Of a stretch of 64,000 bases of DNA, positions 54,811-64,000 are shown in pieces; positions within the stretch are counted from its first letter, which is position 1, and every line of letters begins with the position of its first letter. The stretch spans positions 1-64,000 of the forward strand of contig NZ_NPIB01000019.1 in NCBI RefSeq assembly GCF_002849605.1. Reading direction: 5' to 3'. The notes under the pieces are model-generated. The model was given only the letters and a program-made list of their open reading frames with translations, was not told the origin of the DNA and did no database searches. Source of the stretch: Photobacterium carnosum. GTDB lineage: Bacteria > Pseudomonadota > Gammaproteobacteria > Enterobacterales > Vibrionaceae. A program made the translations under genes and the position numbers.

Positions 54811-56220
54811 TTAAACTGAGTAGTAAAGTTCAAACTCTAATGGGTGTACTGCCATATTGATTTTCTCTACATCTTGCTCTTTTAGCGTGATGTAAGAATC
54901 AATAAAGTCATTAGAGAATACGCCACCAGAAGTTAAGAATTCACGATCATCGTCAAGCGCTTGTAGAGCAATTTGTAGTGACTCCGCAACTTTTGGAATT
55001 TCTGCAGCTTCTTCTGCTGGTAGGTCGTACAGATCTTTATCCATTGCTTCGCCTGGGTGGATCTTGTTAGCGATACCATCAAGGCCAGCCATTAGCATTG
55101 CTGCAAAGGCTAGGTATGGGTTTGCTGCTGGATCACCAAAGCGTACTTCGATACGACGTGCTTTTGGACTTGGTACGACTGGAATACGGATTGATGCAGA
55201 ACGGTTACGCGCTGAGTAAGCCAACATAACAGGTGCTTCGTAGCCAGGGACTAGACGCTTGTACGAGTTCGTGGCAGGGTTAGCAAAGGCGTTGATTGCA
55301 CGTGCGTGCTTAATGATACCGCCGATGTAGAACAATGCCATTTCTGATAGGCCGCCGTACTTATCACCAGCAAATAGGTTAACACCGTCTTTAGCCAGTG
55401 ACATGTGAACGTGCATACCTGAGCCATTATCACCAACCAGTGGTTTAGGCATAAAGGTTGCTGTTTTACCAAATGCGTGCGCAACGTTATGAACCACATA
55501 CTTATAAATCTGAATTTCATCAGCTTTATTGGTTAAGGTGTTGAAACGGGTTGCGATTTCATTTTGACCTGCGGTCGCGACTTCATGGTGGTGAGCTTCA
55601 ACAACCAGCCCCATTTCTTCCATGATCAAACACATTGCAGAGCGAATGTCTTGTGATGAATCAACAGGGGCAACCGGGAAGTAACCGCCTTTAACGCCTG
55701 GACGGTGACCTTTGTTACCACCTTCAATTTTGGTGCCGCTGTTCCATGCTGCTTCAATGTCATCAATCTTAAAGAATGACCCCGACATATCGGTATTGAA
55801 TCGAACGTCATCAAAGAGGAAGAATTCTGGCTCTGGACCGACTAAAACATTGTCAGCAAAACCTGCTGAACGCATAAATTCTTCTGCGCGTTTAGCGATT
55901 GAGCGCGGGTCACGATCGTAGCCTTGCATTGTTGCAGGCTCAAGAATATCACAACGAATATTTAGAGTTGCGTCTTCAGTAAACGGGTCAAGTACCGCAC
56001 TTGCAGCATCAGGCATCATCACCATGTCTGATTCATTAATGCCTTTCCAGCCAGCTACAGAAGAGCCATCAAACATTTTACCGTCTTCAAAAAAATCAGC
56101 ATCGATTTGGTGAGATGGAATAGAAATGTGCTGCTCTTTACCTTTGGTATCGGTAAAACGTAGGTCAATAAACTTAACTTCATTTTCCTGGATCAGCGCT
56201 AGTACGTTTTCAACTGACAT
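54811..56220 (-). CDS. glnA: Glutamine synthetase type I (GlnA)
   Basis: A 469-residue dodecameric enzyme that makes glutamine from glutamate, ammonia and ATP. Blocks: [17 protein letters not shown] (beta-Asp loop), [11 protein letters not shown], the metal-binding [27 protein letters not shown], and [11 protein letters not shown]. The adenylylation tyrosine is Tyr398 in DLYDLP, so the enzyme is of the GlnE-regulated kind. GGAGG precedes ATG 56220; the frame opens 13 codons earlier. It is controlled by the sigma-54/NtrC elements upstream and works with ntrBC nearby. Confidence 0.98.
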   Translation of the reverse strand: MSVENVLALIQENEVKFIDLRFTDTKGKEQHISIPSHQIDADFFEDGKMFDGSSVAGWKGINESDMVMMPDAASAVLDPFTEDATLNIRCDILEPATMQGYDRDPRSIAKRAEEFMRSAGFADNVLVGPEPEFFLFDDVRFNTDMSGSFFKIDDIEAAWNSGTKIEGGNKGHRPGVKGGYFPVAPVDSSQDIRSAMCLIMEEMGLVVEAHHHEVATAGQNEIATRFNTLTNKADEIQIYKYVVHNVAHAFGKTATFMPKPLVGDNGSGMHVHMSLAKDGVNLFAGDKYGGLSEMALFYIGGIIKHARAINAFANPATNSYKRLVPGYEAPVMLAYSARNRSASIRIPVVPSPKARRIEVRFGDPAANPYLAFAAMLMAGLDGIANKIHPGEAMDKDLYDLPAEEAAEIPKVAESLQIALQALDDDREFLTSGGVFSNDFIDSYITLKEQDVEKINMAVHPLEFELYYSV

Positions 56221-56302
56221 CTTGAGTAACCTCCGGTGTTTTTTGGGCGATGGCCGCAAACTTTGTGCTCATACTGTGGTGAGCAAATCTAAAAGTATTA
56301 AA

Positions 56303-56317
56303 GCGAAAACCATGCCA
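56303..56317 (-). promoter_or_regulatory. Sigma-54 promoter of glnA
   Basis: On the minus strand, TTGGCATGGTTTTCGCTTT gives -24 TGGCAT and -12 TCGC with five bases between. This is very close to E. coli glnAp2 (TTGGCACAGATTTCGC). The start of transcription would be about 70 bases upstream of the glnA ATG, as in E. coli. Confidence 0.85.
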
Positions 56318-56380
56318 ACTTTTAAAAGCCCCTAAAAATGCGTGTTTATAGCATTTAGAGAACTTTTCCCTATCCTTATT

Positions 56381-56418
56381 TGCACTATTATGGTGAAGCG
56401 CTGCACCAATTTAGTGCA
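56381..56418. promoter_or_regulatory. Paired NtrC enhancer sites of glnA
   Basis: TGCACTATTATGGTGA (56381-56396) and TGCACCAATTTAGTGCA (56402-56418) both match the NtrC consensus. Their centres are about 21 bases apart, two helical turns, and about 98 and 119 bases upstream of the predicted sigma-54 start. This is the usual arrangement for oligomeric phospho-NtrC. Confidence 0.85.
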
Positions 56419-56701
56419 GCGGTAGAATGTATTGAAAGAGGTGCAATATCTCTTTATTCATTCATCCATTCAATAGTCGTACTACTATGGTGATGAGGCT
56501 AAATATTGTCAATCTGTGAGGTAGATAATTTTGGGTTTTATTGTTAATTGAGCGCTGTCTAAACGTTGTAAAAAAGGACATTGATTATGCTTTTGGGTGA
56601 ATTATTACTTATTTATCGTACGAATAAAGCGTATAAAAAAAATAAAAATAGCCAAAAAAGTGAGTAAAAATGCGGCTCTAGAGAGGAATCATAAAAAAGC
56701 T

Positions 56702-56717
56702 GGTGATATAAATCACA
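56702..56717. promoter_or_regulatory. CRP-like site upstream of typA
   Basis: GGTGATATAAATCACA: TGTGA-N6-TCACA with one mismatch and a perfect GTGAT/ATCAC inverted repeat. It lies about 110 bases before typA and 480 before glnA. The other parts of the 600-base glnA-typA region hold the NtrC and sigma-54 elements and an AT-rich typA promoter area. Confidence 0.5.
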
Positions 56718-56819
56718 TATTTCGTGGGTTTTAGCGTAAAATCTGTTAAATTATGAGCCGTTTTTTTAATCAAGTAGCCTCTATTAAGACGCTGCATGTT
56801 CTGAGTGAATCTGAAACTA

Positions 56820-58649
56820 ATGTCTAATCAATCGATCGATAACTTAAGAAATATCGCAATTATTGCTCACGTTGACCACGGTAAAACTACCCTGGTTGAT
56901 AAACTCCTACAGCAATCTGGCACGTTAGAGGGTCGCGGCGAAGCCGAAGAACGTGTTATGGATTCTAATGATATCGAAAAAGAGCGTGGCATTACCATTC
57001 TTGCTAAGAACACAGCAATTAACTGGAATGACTACCGCATCAATATCGTAGACACCCCTGGACACGCAGACTTCGGTGGTGAAGTTGAACGTATCATGTC
57101 TATGGTTGACTCCGTATTGCTTATCGTTGACGCAGTTGACGGCCCAATGCCTCAAACTCGTTTCGTAACGCAAAAAGCGTTTGCATACGGTCTTAAGCCA
57201 ATCGTTGTAATCAACAAGATTGACCGTCCAGGTGCACGTCCTGAGTGGGTTATGGATCAAATCTTTGACCTATTCGACAACCTTGGCGCAACTGACGAAC
57301 AACTAGATTTCACAACTGTTTACGCATCAGCGTTAAATGGTTGGGCAACAATGACTGAAGGCGAAGTTGGCGAGAACATGGAACCATTGTTCCAAGCTGT
57401 TGTTGATAACGTTGCTGCACCATTTGTTGACGTTGATGGCCCACTACAGATGCAAATCTCTCAGTTAGATTACAGCTCTTACGTTGGTGTTATCGGTGTT
57501 GCTCGTATCACTCGTGGTACTGTTACTCCAAACCAACAAGTTACTATCATTGGTGCTAACGGTGTTAAGCGTAACGCTAAAGTAGGTACAGTTCTTGGTT
57601 ACCTAGGTCTTGAACGTCACGAAATTAGTGAAGGTAAAGCTGGCGATATCGTTGCAATCACAGGTCTTGGCGAGCTGAAGATTTCTGATACGATTTGTGA
57701 CGTAAACACTGTTGAAGCATTGGTTCCATTGTCTGTTGATGAACCAACTGTAACCATGACTTTCCAAGTAAACACTTCTCCGTTTGCTGGTAAAGAAGGT
57801 AAGTTTGTTACTTCACGTAACATCCTTGAGCGTCTACAGAAAGAATTAGTACACAACGTAGCATTGCGCGTTGAAGAAACTGAAAGTCCAGACCGTTTCC
57901 GTGTTTCAGGCCGTGGTGAACTTCACCTATCTATCCTGATCGAAAACATGCGTCGTGAAGGTTTCGAGCTAGCAGTATCTCGTCCAGAAGTTATCATCAA
58001 AGAAGAAGATGGTAAGCTAATGGAACCGTTTGAAATCGTAACTATCGATGTGGTTGAAGAGCATCAAGGTAGTGTGATGGAAAAAATCGGTATCCGTAAG
58101 GGTGAGCTAAAAGATATGGCACCAGATGGTAAGGGCCGTGTTCGTATGGACTTTATGATGCCTTCTCGTGGTCTTATCGGTTTCCAAACAGAATTCCTAA
58201 CAATGACGTCTGGTTCTGGTCTTATCTACCATACGTTTGATCACTACGGTCCTCACAAGGGCGGTATTATCGGTCAACGTGCTAACGGCGTATTGATCTC
58301 TAATGGTATGGGTAAAGCAGTAACTTACTCACTATTTAACCTACAAGAGCGTGGCCGTCTGTTCGCAGAGCACGGTGATGAAGTATATGAAGGTCAGATC
58401 ATTGGTATGCACAACCGTGCAAACGATCTAACTATCAACTGTCTACGTGGTAAGCAGCTAACAAACGTTCGTGCATCTGGTACTGATGAAGCACAAACAC
58501 TTTCTCCTGCGGTTAAGTACACGCTTGAGCAAGCTCTAGAATTCATCGATGATGATGAGCTAGTAGAAGTAACTCCAGAAAGCATTCGTATCCGTAAGAA
58601 ACTTCTTACTGAAAACGATCGTAAACGTTCAGGTCGTGGCGGTAAGTAA
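56820..58649 (+). CDS. typA: Ribosome-associated translational GTPase TypA/BipA
   Basis: A 609-residue elongation-factor-like GTPase that acts in 50S assembly and in stress and cold adaptation. G1 is [15 protein letters not shown]2 includes [13 protein letters not shown]3 [17 protein letters not shown] and G4 [10 protein letters not shown]. The beta-barrel domain II, two EF-G-like domains and the TypA-specific C-terminal domain ([20 protein letters not shown]) follow. ATG 56820 gives [24 protein letters not shown] 56805 is possible. Codon choice is more strongly biased (many C-ending codons) than in neighbours, a sign of high expression. Confidence 0.97.
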   Translation: MSNQSIDNLRNIAIIAHVDHGKTTLVDKLLQQSGTLEGRGEAEERVMDSNDIEKERGITILAKNTAINWNDYRINIVDTPGHADFGGEVERIMSMVDSVLLIVDAVDGPMPQTRFVTQKAFAYGLKPIVVINKIDRPGARPEWVMDQIFDLFDNLGATDEQLDFTTVYASALNGWATMTEGEVGENMEPLFQAVVDNVAAPFVDVDGPLQMQISQLDYSSYVGVIGVARITRGTVTPNQQVTIIGANGVKRNAKVGTVLGYLGLERHEISEGKAGDIVAITGLGELKISDTICDVNTVEALVPLSVDEPTVTMTFQVNTSPFAGKEGKFVTSRNILERLQKELVHNVALRVEETESPDRFRVSGRGELHLSILIENMRREGFELAVSRPEVIIKEEDGKLMEPFEIVTIDVVEEHQGSVMEKIGIRKGELKDMAPDGKGRVRMDFMMPSRGLIGFQTEFLTMTSGSGLIYHTFDHYGPHKGGIIGQRANGVLISNGMGKAVTYSLFNLQERGRLFAEHGDEVYEGQIIGMHNRANDLTINCLRGKQLTNVRASGTDEAQTLSPAVKYTLEQALEFIDDDELVEVTPESIRIRKKLLTENDRKRSGRGGK

Positions 58650-58673
58650 TTACCCCTAGCTGACGCTTACTAA

Positions 58674-58708
58674 TACAATCCCTCGTTTGGCAACAAGCGG
58701 GGGATTGT
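58674..58708 (+). terminator. typA terminator
   Basis: CAATCCCTCGTTTG pairs with CAAGCGGGGGATTG over most of its length; a TTG-rich tail follows but no long T tract. Confidence 0.55.
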
Positions 58709-58738
58709 TGTATCTGGAGTGTGAAAATATTCCTGAGA

Positions 58739-58775
58739 CAAAAAAAGAGCTAACACTGTTAGCTCTTTTTTTATA
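58739..58775. terminator. Bidirectional terminator typA/DUF2959
   Basis: AAAAAAAGAGCTAACA and TGTTAGCTCTTTTTTT form a perfect stem with A and T tracts. Confidence 0.92.
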
Positions 58776-58794
58776 TATACCAAATAAGCGCTGA

Positions 58795-59433
58795 TTACTT
58801 TTTCAAATGACCAATAAAGCGATTTGATTCAGCAATCGCATGGTTCATATCTCGAATAGCACCAGAGATTTCAGTTTGTAATGAATTAAATTGCCCCTGA
58901 AGTGAGCCAATAGCAGCGGCATTAAGGTTATGCTTCAGATAAAGGGTGTTATCACGTAAAGTATCTAAAACAGGCTCCATCTTCTTCTCTGCGCGTTTCA
59001 TGGCTGTTAGCATCTTATTGTACGATGCTTTTGTAGTTTGTAATTTACGTTGGCTGTCCCGCTTAAGAGTGGCACTTTTATACAATGACAGTTCTTGTTG
59101 CCATTCATCAAACATTGCATTCGCGACATCTTCAATTGCTGCAATACGATCATTTACATTTTTGACTGCGGCTTCGCTGTTTTGATATTGGCTGTCAATG
59201 TCCTGATAAGCTGATTCAAGCTTCCCGCCATTAAATTGATTGAGTGCTTTTAATCCTTCAAGGGCGCTAGTAAATTGTTTTTGGGCATCTTGTTGGGCTT
59301 GATTGGCGTCTTCAACCCGATCAACCATAATATCGCGCTTATAGACCCCTACTTTTTCCATGGCTGAATAGTAGGCGGTTTGACAACCTGAAAGTAAACT
59401 AACACTTAGAAAAAGTGCAATAAAATACGGCAT
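58795..59433 (-). CDS. DUF2959 lipoprotein
   Basis: A 212-residue predicted lipoprotein. The signal MPYFIALFLSVSLLSGC ends in a lipobox (LSGC, Cys17). The mature part is almost wholly helical coiled coil (DANQAQQDAQKQFTSALEGLKAL, YQNSEAAVKNVNDRIAAIEDVANAMFDEWQQEL, KKMEPVLDTLRDNTLYLKHNLNA). The residue after the cysteine is Gln, not Asp, so transport to the outer membrane is expected. The function is unknown. It starts divergently from yihY. Confidence 0.87.
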   Translation of the reverse strand: MPYFIALFLSVSLLSGCQTAYYSAMEKVGVYKRDIMVDRVEDANQAQQDAQKQFTSALEGLKALNQFNGGKLESAYQDIDSQYQNSEAAVKNVNDRIAAIEDVANAMFDEWQQELSLYKSATLKRDSQRKLQTTKASYNKMLTAMKRAEKKMEPVLDTLRDNTLYLKHNLNAAAIGSLQGQFNSLQTEISGAIRDMNHAIAESNRFIGHLKK

Positions 59434-59580
59434 GTTTTGCTCCTTGGTGAGACATGCAAAATAACAAATAATGATATTGCTGTTGCGGGTTAAAGTAACG
59501 ATATTGATAGAGAAAGATCAATGGCAACACGTAACGGTAGTATGGCTATATTCCATAACAGATAGGTAGAACACACTATT

Positions 59581-60513
59581 ATGGCCGACAAAGAACAACC
59601 TGTGAAATTTGTATTGTGGCTACGGTTACTGCGAATAATGGAATATTTTGGTTATTTAATCCAGCGTATAAACCATGACCGCCTAACCGTAACCGCAGGC
59701 TCAATGGCCTATGTGACTTTATTATCATTAGTACCGTTATTAGCGGTTATTGTTTCTGCGTTGTCGGTAGTACCTGCTTTTGCGGGAGTTGGCACTCAAG
59801 TTCAACAATTTGTTATTACACATTTTGTGCCAGCAGCTGGAGCGGTGGTAACCACGTACTTAAATGAGTTTGTTGCTAATGCTGGCAAAATGACGGTGGT
59901 CGGTATTGGTGCATTATTTGTGGTTGCTATGATGCTTATTTCTTCAATTGATAAATCATTAAATTATATTTGGCGAGTAAAGCAAAAACGGCGTTGGATA
60001 ATTTCATTAGCTGTGTATTGGATGATTCTTACTTTAGGCCCTATCCTTTTGGGTTCAAGTCTTGCATTGAGTTCATATCTAGGCTCATTGGTATTATTTG
60101 AACATCAAATATTACACGGTGTAGTTCAACAATCATTGCAATGGTTACCTTCAATGATGTCTGGTTTGGCCTTTTTATTACTCTATGCTGTGGTCCCTAA
60201 TTGCAAGGTACTGTTTAAACATGCGCTTTTGGGTGCTTTATGTAGCAGTATATTATTTGAATTGAGCAAAAAAGGCTTTGTGATTTACTTAGCCCATTTC
60301 CATTCCTATCAAATGATTTATGGTGCATTGTCAGTGATCCCTATTTTGTTTGTATGGGTGTATTTATGTTGGTGTATCGTATTGCTGGGAGCTGAAATCA
60401 CCGCCAGTTTAGGAGAGCGTGGTTTTTGGGACGTGAATCAATATCGATCACAAATAACAACAATGGTGACGAACCGTGACCATGATTTAATGACGAATAA
60501 GGAACAGCAATGA
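59581..60513 (+). CDS. yihY: YihY/BrkB family inner-membrane protein
   Basis: A 310-residue protein with about six transmembrane helices. Family features: [58 protein letters not shown], and [31 protein letters not shown]. It was once called ribonuclease BN, which was an error in E. coli; the function is not established. Its stop overlaps the dtd start (ATGA), so the pair is translationally coupled, a conserved order. Confidence 0.93.
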   Translation: MADKEQPVKFVLWLRLLRIMEYFGYLIQRINHDRLTVTAGSMAYVTLLSLVPLLAVIVSALSVVPAFAGVGTQVQQFVITHFVPAAGAVVTTYLNEFVANAGKMTVVGIGALFVVAMMLISSIDKSLNYIWRVKQKRRWIISLAVYWMILTLGPILLGSSLALSSYLGSLVLFEHQILHGVVQQSLQWLPSMMSGLAFLLLYAVVPNCKVLFKHALLGALCSSILFELSKKGFVIYLAHFHSYQMIYGALSVIPILFVWVYLCWCIVLLGAEITASLGERGFWDVNQYRSQITTMVTNRDHDLMTNKEQQ

Positions 60514-60947
60514 TTGCGCTAATTCAGCGAGTAAGTGAAGCAAGTGTTACCGTCGACGGTAAAGTAACTGGGGCAATTGGCAATGGCTTGTTGGTATTAT
60601 TAGGGGTTGAAAAAGGCGATGATGAAGCTAAAGCACGAAAGCTACGAGATAAAGTATTGGGCTATCGAATATTCAGTGATACTGACGACAAAATGAATCT
60701 GAATGTTCAACAGGTACAAGGTAGTGTACTGGTGGTATCACAATTTACGTTGGCTGCGGATACTAAAAAAGGCATGCGTCCGGGATTTTCAACTGGGGCG
60801 GCGCCGATTGAAGCTGAACGCTTGTACCAATATTTTGTCGAACAATGTAAGGCACAGCCGATCACAACCGAAACTGGCGTGTTTGGTGCCGACATGAAGG
60901 TCGCATTGGTTAATGATGGTCCGGTGACATTTTGGTTGCAGGTCTAA
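60510..60947 (+). CDS. dtd: D-aminoacyl-tRNA deacylase
   Basis: A 145-residue proofreading enzyme that removes D-amino acids (and glycine mischarged on tRNA-Ala) from tRNA. It contains [44 protein letters not shown] (SQ-T motif) and [11 protein letters not shown], with the Gly-cisPro motif. AAGGAACAGCA before the ATG is the ribosome site inside yihY. Confidence 0.96.
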   Translation: MIALIQRVSEASVTVDGKVTGAIGNGLLVLLGVEKGDDEAKARKLRDKVLGYRIFSDTDDKMNLNVQQVQGSVLVVSQFTLAADTKKGMRPGFSTGAAPIEAERLYQYFVEQCKAQPITTETGVFGADMKVALVNDGPVTFWLQV

Positions 60948-61007
60948 TTGGGATTGTTGCCTTGAGTATGTAATAGCTATAGACGATTAAGAGAAGAGAG
61001 GGAATGC

Positions 61008-61937
61008 ATGTTTCGATTAGTCACTCCGCAGACAGAACAGCAGTTTGCACGTTATTATCATTTTCGGTGGCGAATGCTACGTCAACCATGGCAAATGCCG
61101 CTGGGATCAGAGCGAGATGCTTATGATGATGTCAGTGCCCATCGAATGTTAGTCGATAGCCATGATAACGTAGTGGCAATTGGGCGTTTGTATGTGACCC
61201 CTGATAATGAAGGTCAAGTGCGTTATATGGCGGTTGATGCTGCGGTGCAGCATCATGGTTTAGGTGGCATGATTTTAATGGCACTTGAGTCATTAGCTCG
61301 TTATGACGGTGCGAAACGTTTAGTTTGTAATGCCCGTGAAGCGGCGATTCCATTTTATATTAAAAATGATTTTGAGAGCCGAGGTGAGCTAAGCGATGAG
61401 CATGGTCCAATGCGGCATCAACAAATGGTTAAACAATTACCGCCGTTAACTGATGTTGCTCGTCAGCCGCAATGGTGTCAGGAATTACAAACGTTATGGC
61501 AAAGCCAAATTCCGATCAGTGATAAAATGGGGATCAAGATTAATCAATACACAGGCTATCGATTTGAAGTCAGTGCGTTGTTTAATGCTAACCTTAATCC
61601 GAATGAATTTATGTTTGCTGGTAGTATTTTTACCATGGCAACTTTGGCGGGTTGGGGCTTTATTTGGCTGTTACTTAAAGAACGCGGCTTACAAGGTAAT
61701 ATTATTTTAGTTGATAGCCACATTCGTTATTCTGCCCCTGTTACTGAACGCCCAATAGCCGTCACCACTCTTGAAAATTTACGGGGCGATTTTGATCGTA
61801 TTACTCAACAGCGAAAAGGGATGATCACTGTTGATGTTAATGTTCAATGCGGTAAAACGGTTTCATCAACGTTTACGGGGACCTATTTAGTGTTACCCGT
61901 ACATGATGAGTCAACCGTTGTTACTGAGACGCCTTGA
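61008..61937 (+). CDS. Two-domain GNAT acetyltransferase / hotdog thioesterase-like protein (YiiD type)
   Basis: A 309-residue fusion. Residues 1-145 form a GNAT domain (AIGRLYVTPDNEGQVRYMAVDAAVQHHGLGGMILMALE, with the acetyl-CoA loop). Residues about 150-300 form the YiiD C-terminal hotdog domain (EVSALFNANLNPNEFMFAGSIFTMATLAGWGFIWLLLKE, SHIRYSAPV). E. coli YiiD (also called FabY) has been linked to initiation of fatty-acid synthesis; I infer a similar acyl-thioester role. Its last 55 bases overlap the AsmA-family gene on the other strand. Confidence 0.88.
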   Translation: MFRLVTPQTEQQFARYYHFRWRMLRQPWQMPLGSERDAYDDVSAHRMLVDSHDNVVAIGRLYVTPDNEGQVRYMAVDAAVQHHGLGGMILMALESLARYDGAKRLVCNAREAAIPFYIKNDFESRGELSDEHGPMRHQQMVKQLPPLTDVARQPQWCQELQTLWQSQIPISDKMGIKINQYTGYRFEVSALFNANLNPNEFMFAGSIFTMATLAGWGFIWLLLKERGLQGNIILVDSHIRYSAPVTERPIAVTTLENLRGDFDRITQQRKGMITVDVNVQCGKTVSSTFTGTYLVLPVHDESTVVTETP

Positions 61938-63862
61938 GACCATTGACGGGTTAGATTTTGACAGTCAGTTGTGAGCGTAAGTTTACATTGTTGTTGGTTA
62001 GAATCAGCGAGATTCCATTGACCGTCTATGTTTAGACCAAAATTATTGCCAGTGATGGTCGATGGTGGTAATTGAATAATGCCATCTTGTGCTGTTAGTG
62101 TCAGCGGGGAGGTCGTTAGTGGTAATGATGCTGTTGTCTCTAATGTGGCGGGTAGGGGTGTTGCTGAAAAATGCGGTTGTTGCCATTGCATTAATAATTG
62201 CTGGGGAGTGATGTTTGTTAAGGCTAATTGGCGGAATGCAATATTAGCACTGCCTGTTAAGTGAGTATTAAAATCTGCCCAATTGCTGGCATGACCGTTG
62301 AGTTTTATTTGGGTGTCCATTGCTCCCGTAAGGGGAAGTGGCAATGCTAACCAGCGGTATAGTATTTGTGTTGGTATAGTGTCACCCATGATGGTTAATT
62401 GCCATGGTCGTTGTGGATTCTCAAGTGAAATCCGCGCGCGTGCTTTTAACATACCATCCTTAAATGGCAGGACTAACTTATCCAGTTGCCATTGGCCAGC
62501 ATTACTGTGCATGGTCGCGATGGCTTGGTTCATCACAATTTGATTGATACTGCCAAAACCCAAATTGGCTTCAATATTACCTTGCCATAATCCCCATTGA
62601 TTATTTTGTTTAAGTACAGCATCTTGCGCATCAATATCAATCCCTGTCAGTTGAAACGGTACTGCTGAGGTTGATGCTGTGATTTGGCTGTTATTAATAT
62701 TGAGTTTTTTGACTACCACATCGGCGTATTGCTGTTGCCATTGTTGCCACGTTTGTTGCCAATGTTTATTTAAAAATAATTTAATACCGCTGGCTTTTAA
62801 ATCATTGATAAATAATTGTTGTGGATCCATCCAACCATCAACGCGAACAATTCCATCCATAATATGTGCAGACATACCATGATTAATAATTTGTTGAGGT
62901 ATAAATTGTAGTTCTGCTTGAGGTTGTTCTAGATTGATTTGATGCCATTTTGCGTGGCTGGCACTGAAAGATAAGTGACTGTTTTGTTGCTGCCAATAGT
63001 TTTGCGGCCACTGCCAATTCTCTAATGATAAATTAATACCATCAGCACTCCATTGTGGTAATTCAATACTGCTATTAACCACATCTAAGCGTTTTAATAT
63101 AATGGATTTTAAAGGGGCGATACGTTGTGTAAATTGCTGCCGCCAGATATTGAATAGCTGTTGATCTTGTAATTGAAATTGACTGACGGTGAGTTGATCG
63201 ATAGTTAAATTGTTATTATTAAGCTGTGCTTGGGCGGTGATTGTTGCGTGGTGCCAGTTGGCAGAAATACCACTAAATTGCCATTGTTGAGCTTGCTTAT
63301 CAGCATTGATCAGCAGTTGTTGTAATTGTAGTTGATGCCATTTAATGCTGGTGGCACTCATTTGTAAGCTACCATTAAAACTTTGCCACCATGGTGTATT
63401 GTCTGTTGGTGTTTGCCAATTATCCATTTGGATTATGCCGTGTTTAATCACAAGTTGTGACGTATGAATATTGGTATTATTGAGTACTAATCGCTTAATA
63501 GTTAAGGATGGTAATTGGCTAAATAATGGCATCTTAGTGGGCGTAATATTATTAATTTGAACGCCGTCAAAGATGAGTTTTCGGGTGGTTAAGCTTGGCT
63601 TTGATAACCATAATTGAATGCTGTCAGCGCGAACGATTACTTGTTGGTGTTGTGTGATTTCAGCATGTTCGAATTTGATTTGATAAGGTGTTCGAATATC
63701 GTAATCAATTTTTTTCGCAAACACTTGGTAAGGCGATACTTGGGCGAGAATAAAATTAATTACAGGCTCATTATAACGTGTATGTAATAACCCTATCAGC
63801 GTTGCCAGGCTAATCACGACGATTAAGGCAAGAATGAGCAGTGACTTGCTAAAGAATCGCAT
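61883..63862 (-). CDS. AsmA family protein
   Basis: A 659-residue inner-membrane-anchored protein with one N-terminal transmembrane helix (about 7-28) and a long periplasmic beta-rich part. It ends in an AsmA C-terminal region (ITPQQLLMQWQQP, GFGSINQIVMNQAIATMHS, LENPQRPWQLTIMGDTIPTQILYRWLALPLPLTGAMD). AsmA-like proteins are thought to carry phospholipids between membranes. The region is very rich in glutamine and tryptophan. The 3' end overlaps the YiiD-type gene; the last 138 bases of the window after its start hold no gene. Confidence 0.88.
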   Translation of the reverse strand: MRFFSKSLLILALIVVISLATLIGLLHTRYNEPVINFILAQVSPYQVFAKKIDYDIRTPYQIKFEHAEITQHQQVIVRADSIQLWLSKPSLTTRKLIFDGVQINNITPTKMPLFSQLPSLTIKRLVLNNTNIHTSQLVIKHGIIQMDNWQTPTDNTPWWQSFNGSLQMSATSIKWHQLQLQQLLINADKQAQQWQFSGISANWHHATITAQAQLNNNNLTIDQLTVSQFQLQDQQLFNIWRQQFTQRIAPLKSIILKRLDVVNSSIELPQWSADGINLSLENWQWPQNYWQQQNSHLSFSASHAKWHQINLEQPQAELQFIPQQIINHGMSAHIMDGIVRVDGWMDPQQLFINDLKASGIKLFLNKHWQQTWQQWQQQYADVVVKKLNINNSQITASTSAVPFQLTGIDIDAQDAVLKQNNQWGLWQGNIEANLGFGSINQIVMNQAIATMHSNAGQWQLDKLVLPFKDGMLKARARISLENPQRPWQLTIMGDTIPTQILYRWLALPLPLTGAMDTQIKLNGHASNWADFNTHLTGSANIAFRQLALTNITPQQLLMQWQQPHFSATPLPATLETTASLPLTTSPLTLTAQDGIIQLPPSTITGNNFGLNIDGQWNLADSNQQQCKLTLTTDCQNLTRQWSQGVSVTTVDSSCTGNTK

Positions 63863-64000
63863 AATATTTCCTCGTAAGCTGAAAGCGTAATATCAATATA
63901 ATGGCTTATTGAGGGTGAGATAAAAACATATTTTTAGCAAGGTTTTTGGTTAGTGCGTTAATTGGGGAATCTTGATATAAAATAAAAACAGCCCCTAATT

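Noticed and set aside
56256..56271. Second sigma-54 promoter nearer to glnA (GAGCAC-N5-TTGC on the minus strand)
   Set aside because: It lacks the GG of the -24 element, and the site at 56303-56317 is a far better match at the expected distance.

Overview
The window reads as a chromosomal segment of a gammaproteobacterium of the Vibrionaceae, most likely a Photobacterium. The basis is gene order (rrn end, crcB, thi locus, ubiEJB-tatABC, hemCDXY/cyaA, polA-spf-engB, yihI-hemN, ntrBC-glnA-typA), close agreement with Vibrio/enterobacterial families, a moderately low GC content (about 40% by eye) and the RNA repertoire (RyhB, Spot 42, a CsrB-type RNA). The genus is inference. Several genes are ones that usually lie near oriC in this family. 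I see no insertion sequence, prophage or CRISPR array.

1-5.5 kb: the 3' end of a 23S rRNA, a 5S rRNA and its terminator, a 9-bp x 8 tandem repeat, crcB and a uspA-family gene. Then comes a collapsed thiamine-synthesis locus. thiC survives as frameshifted C-terminal pieces, thiF/thiH only as short scraps, and a long thiE frame between them stays open but has lost two active-site lysines. A long M24 aminopeptidase P follows.

5.7-17.8 kb: a Bcr/CflA exporter, rmuC, the ubiquinone genes ubiE-ubiJ-ubiB, the Tat system tatABC with tatD, hemB, asnC, rsmJ, an unrecognised CxxC/lysine-rich protein, and a 30-residue membrane peptide on the minus strand.

17.8-32 kb: hemCDXY (minus strand) diverges from cyaA across a region with a good CRP site. 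Then cyaY, a 38-residue LptM lipoprotein, lysA, dapF, xerC and yigB. The DUF484 gene often found between dapF and xerC is absent. A four-gene bufferin (MNIO/DUF692 RiPP) operon sits between yigB and uvrD.

32-51 kb: uvrD (LexA-like box), ggt, recQ, a DUF3630 gene, yhhQ preceded by a compact preQ1-I-like riboswitch, RyhB with a Fur-like box, elbB, polA, Spot 42, another probable sRNA, engB, cytochrome c4, a roughly 450-nt CsrB/CsrC-family RNA rich in GGA motifs, a zinc-ribbon methyltransferase, yihI, a DUF2489 gene, hemN and add. The hemN/add terminator is a 36-bp perfect palindrome containing a parS-like core.

51-64 kb: the nitrogen-control block ntrC-ntrB, a DUF4124 gene and glnA, with NtrC boxes and a sigma-54 promoter. 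Then typA, a DUF2959 lipoprotein, yihY-dtd, a GNAT/hotdog fusion, and an AsmA-family gene whose 3' end overlaps it.

Most of the window is housekeeping. The parts that stand out are the decaying thi locus, the bufferin operon, the RNA regulators (preQ1, RyhB, CsrB, possible new sRNAs), the parS-like terminator and the unusual small genes.
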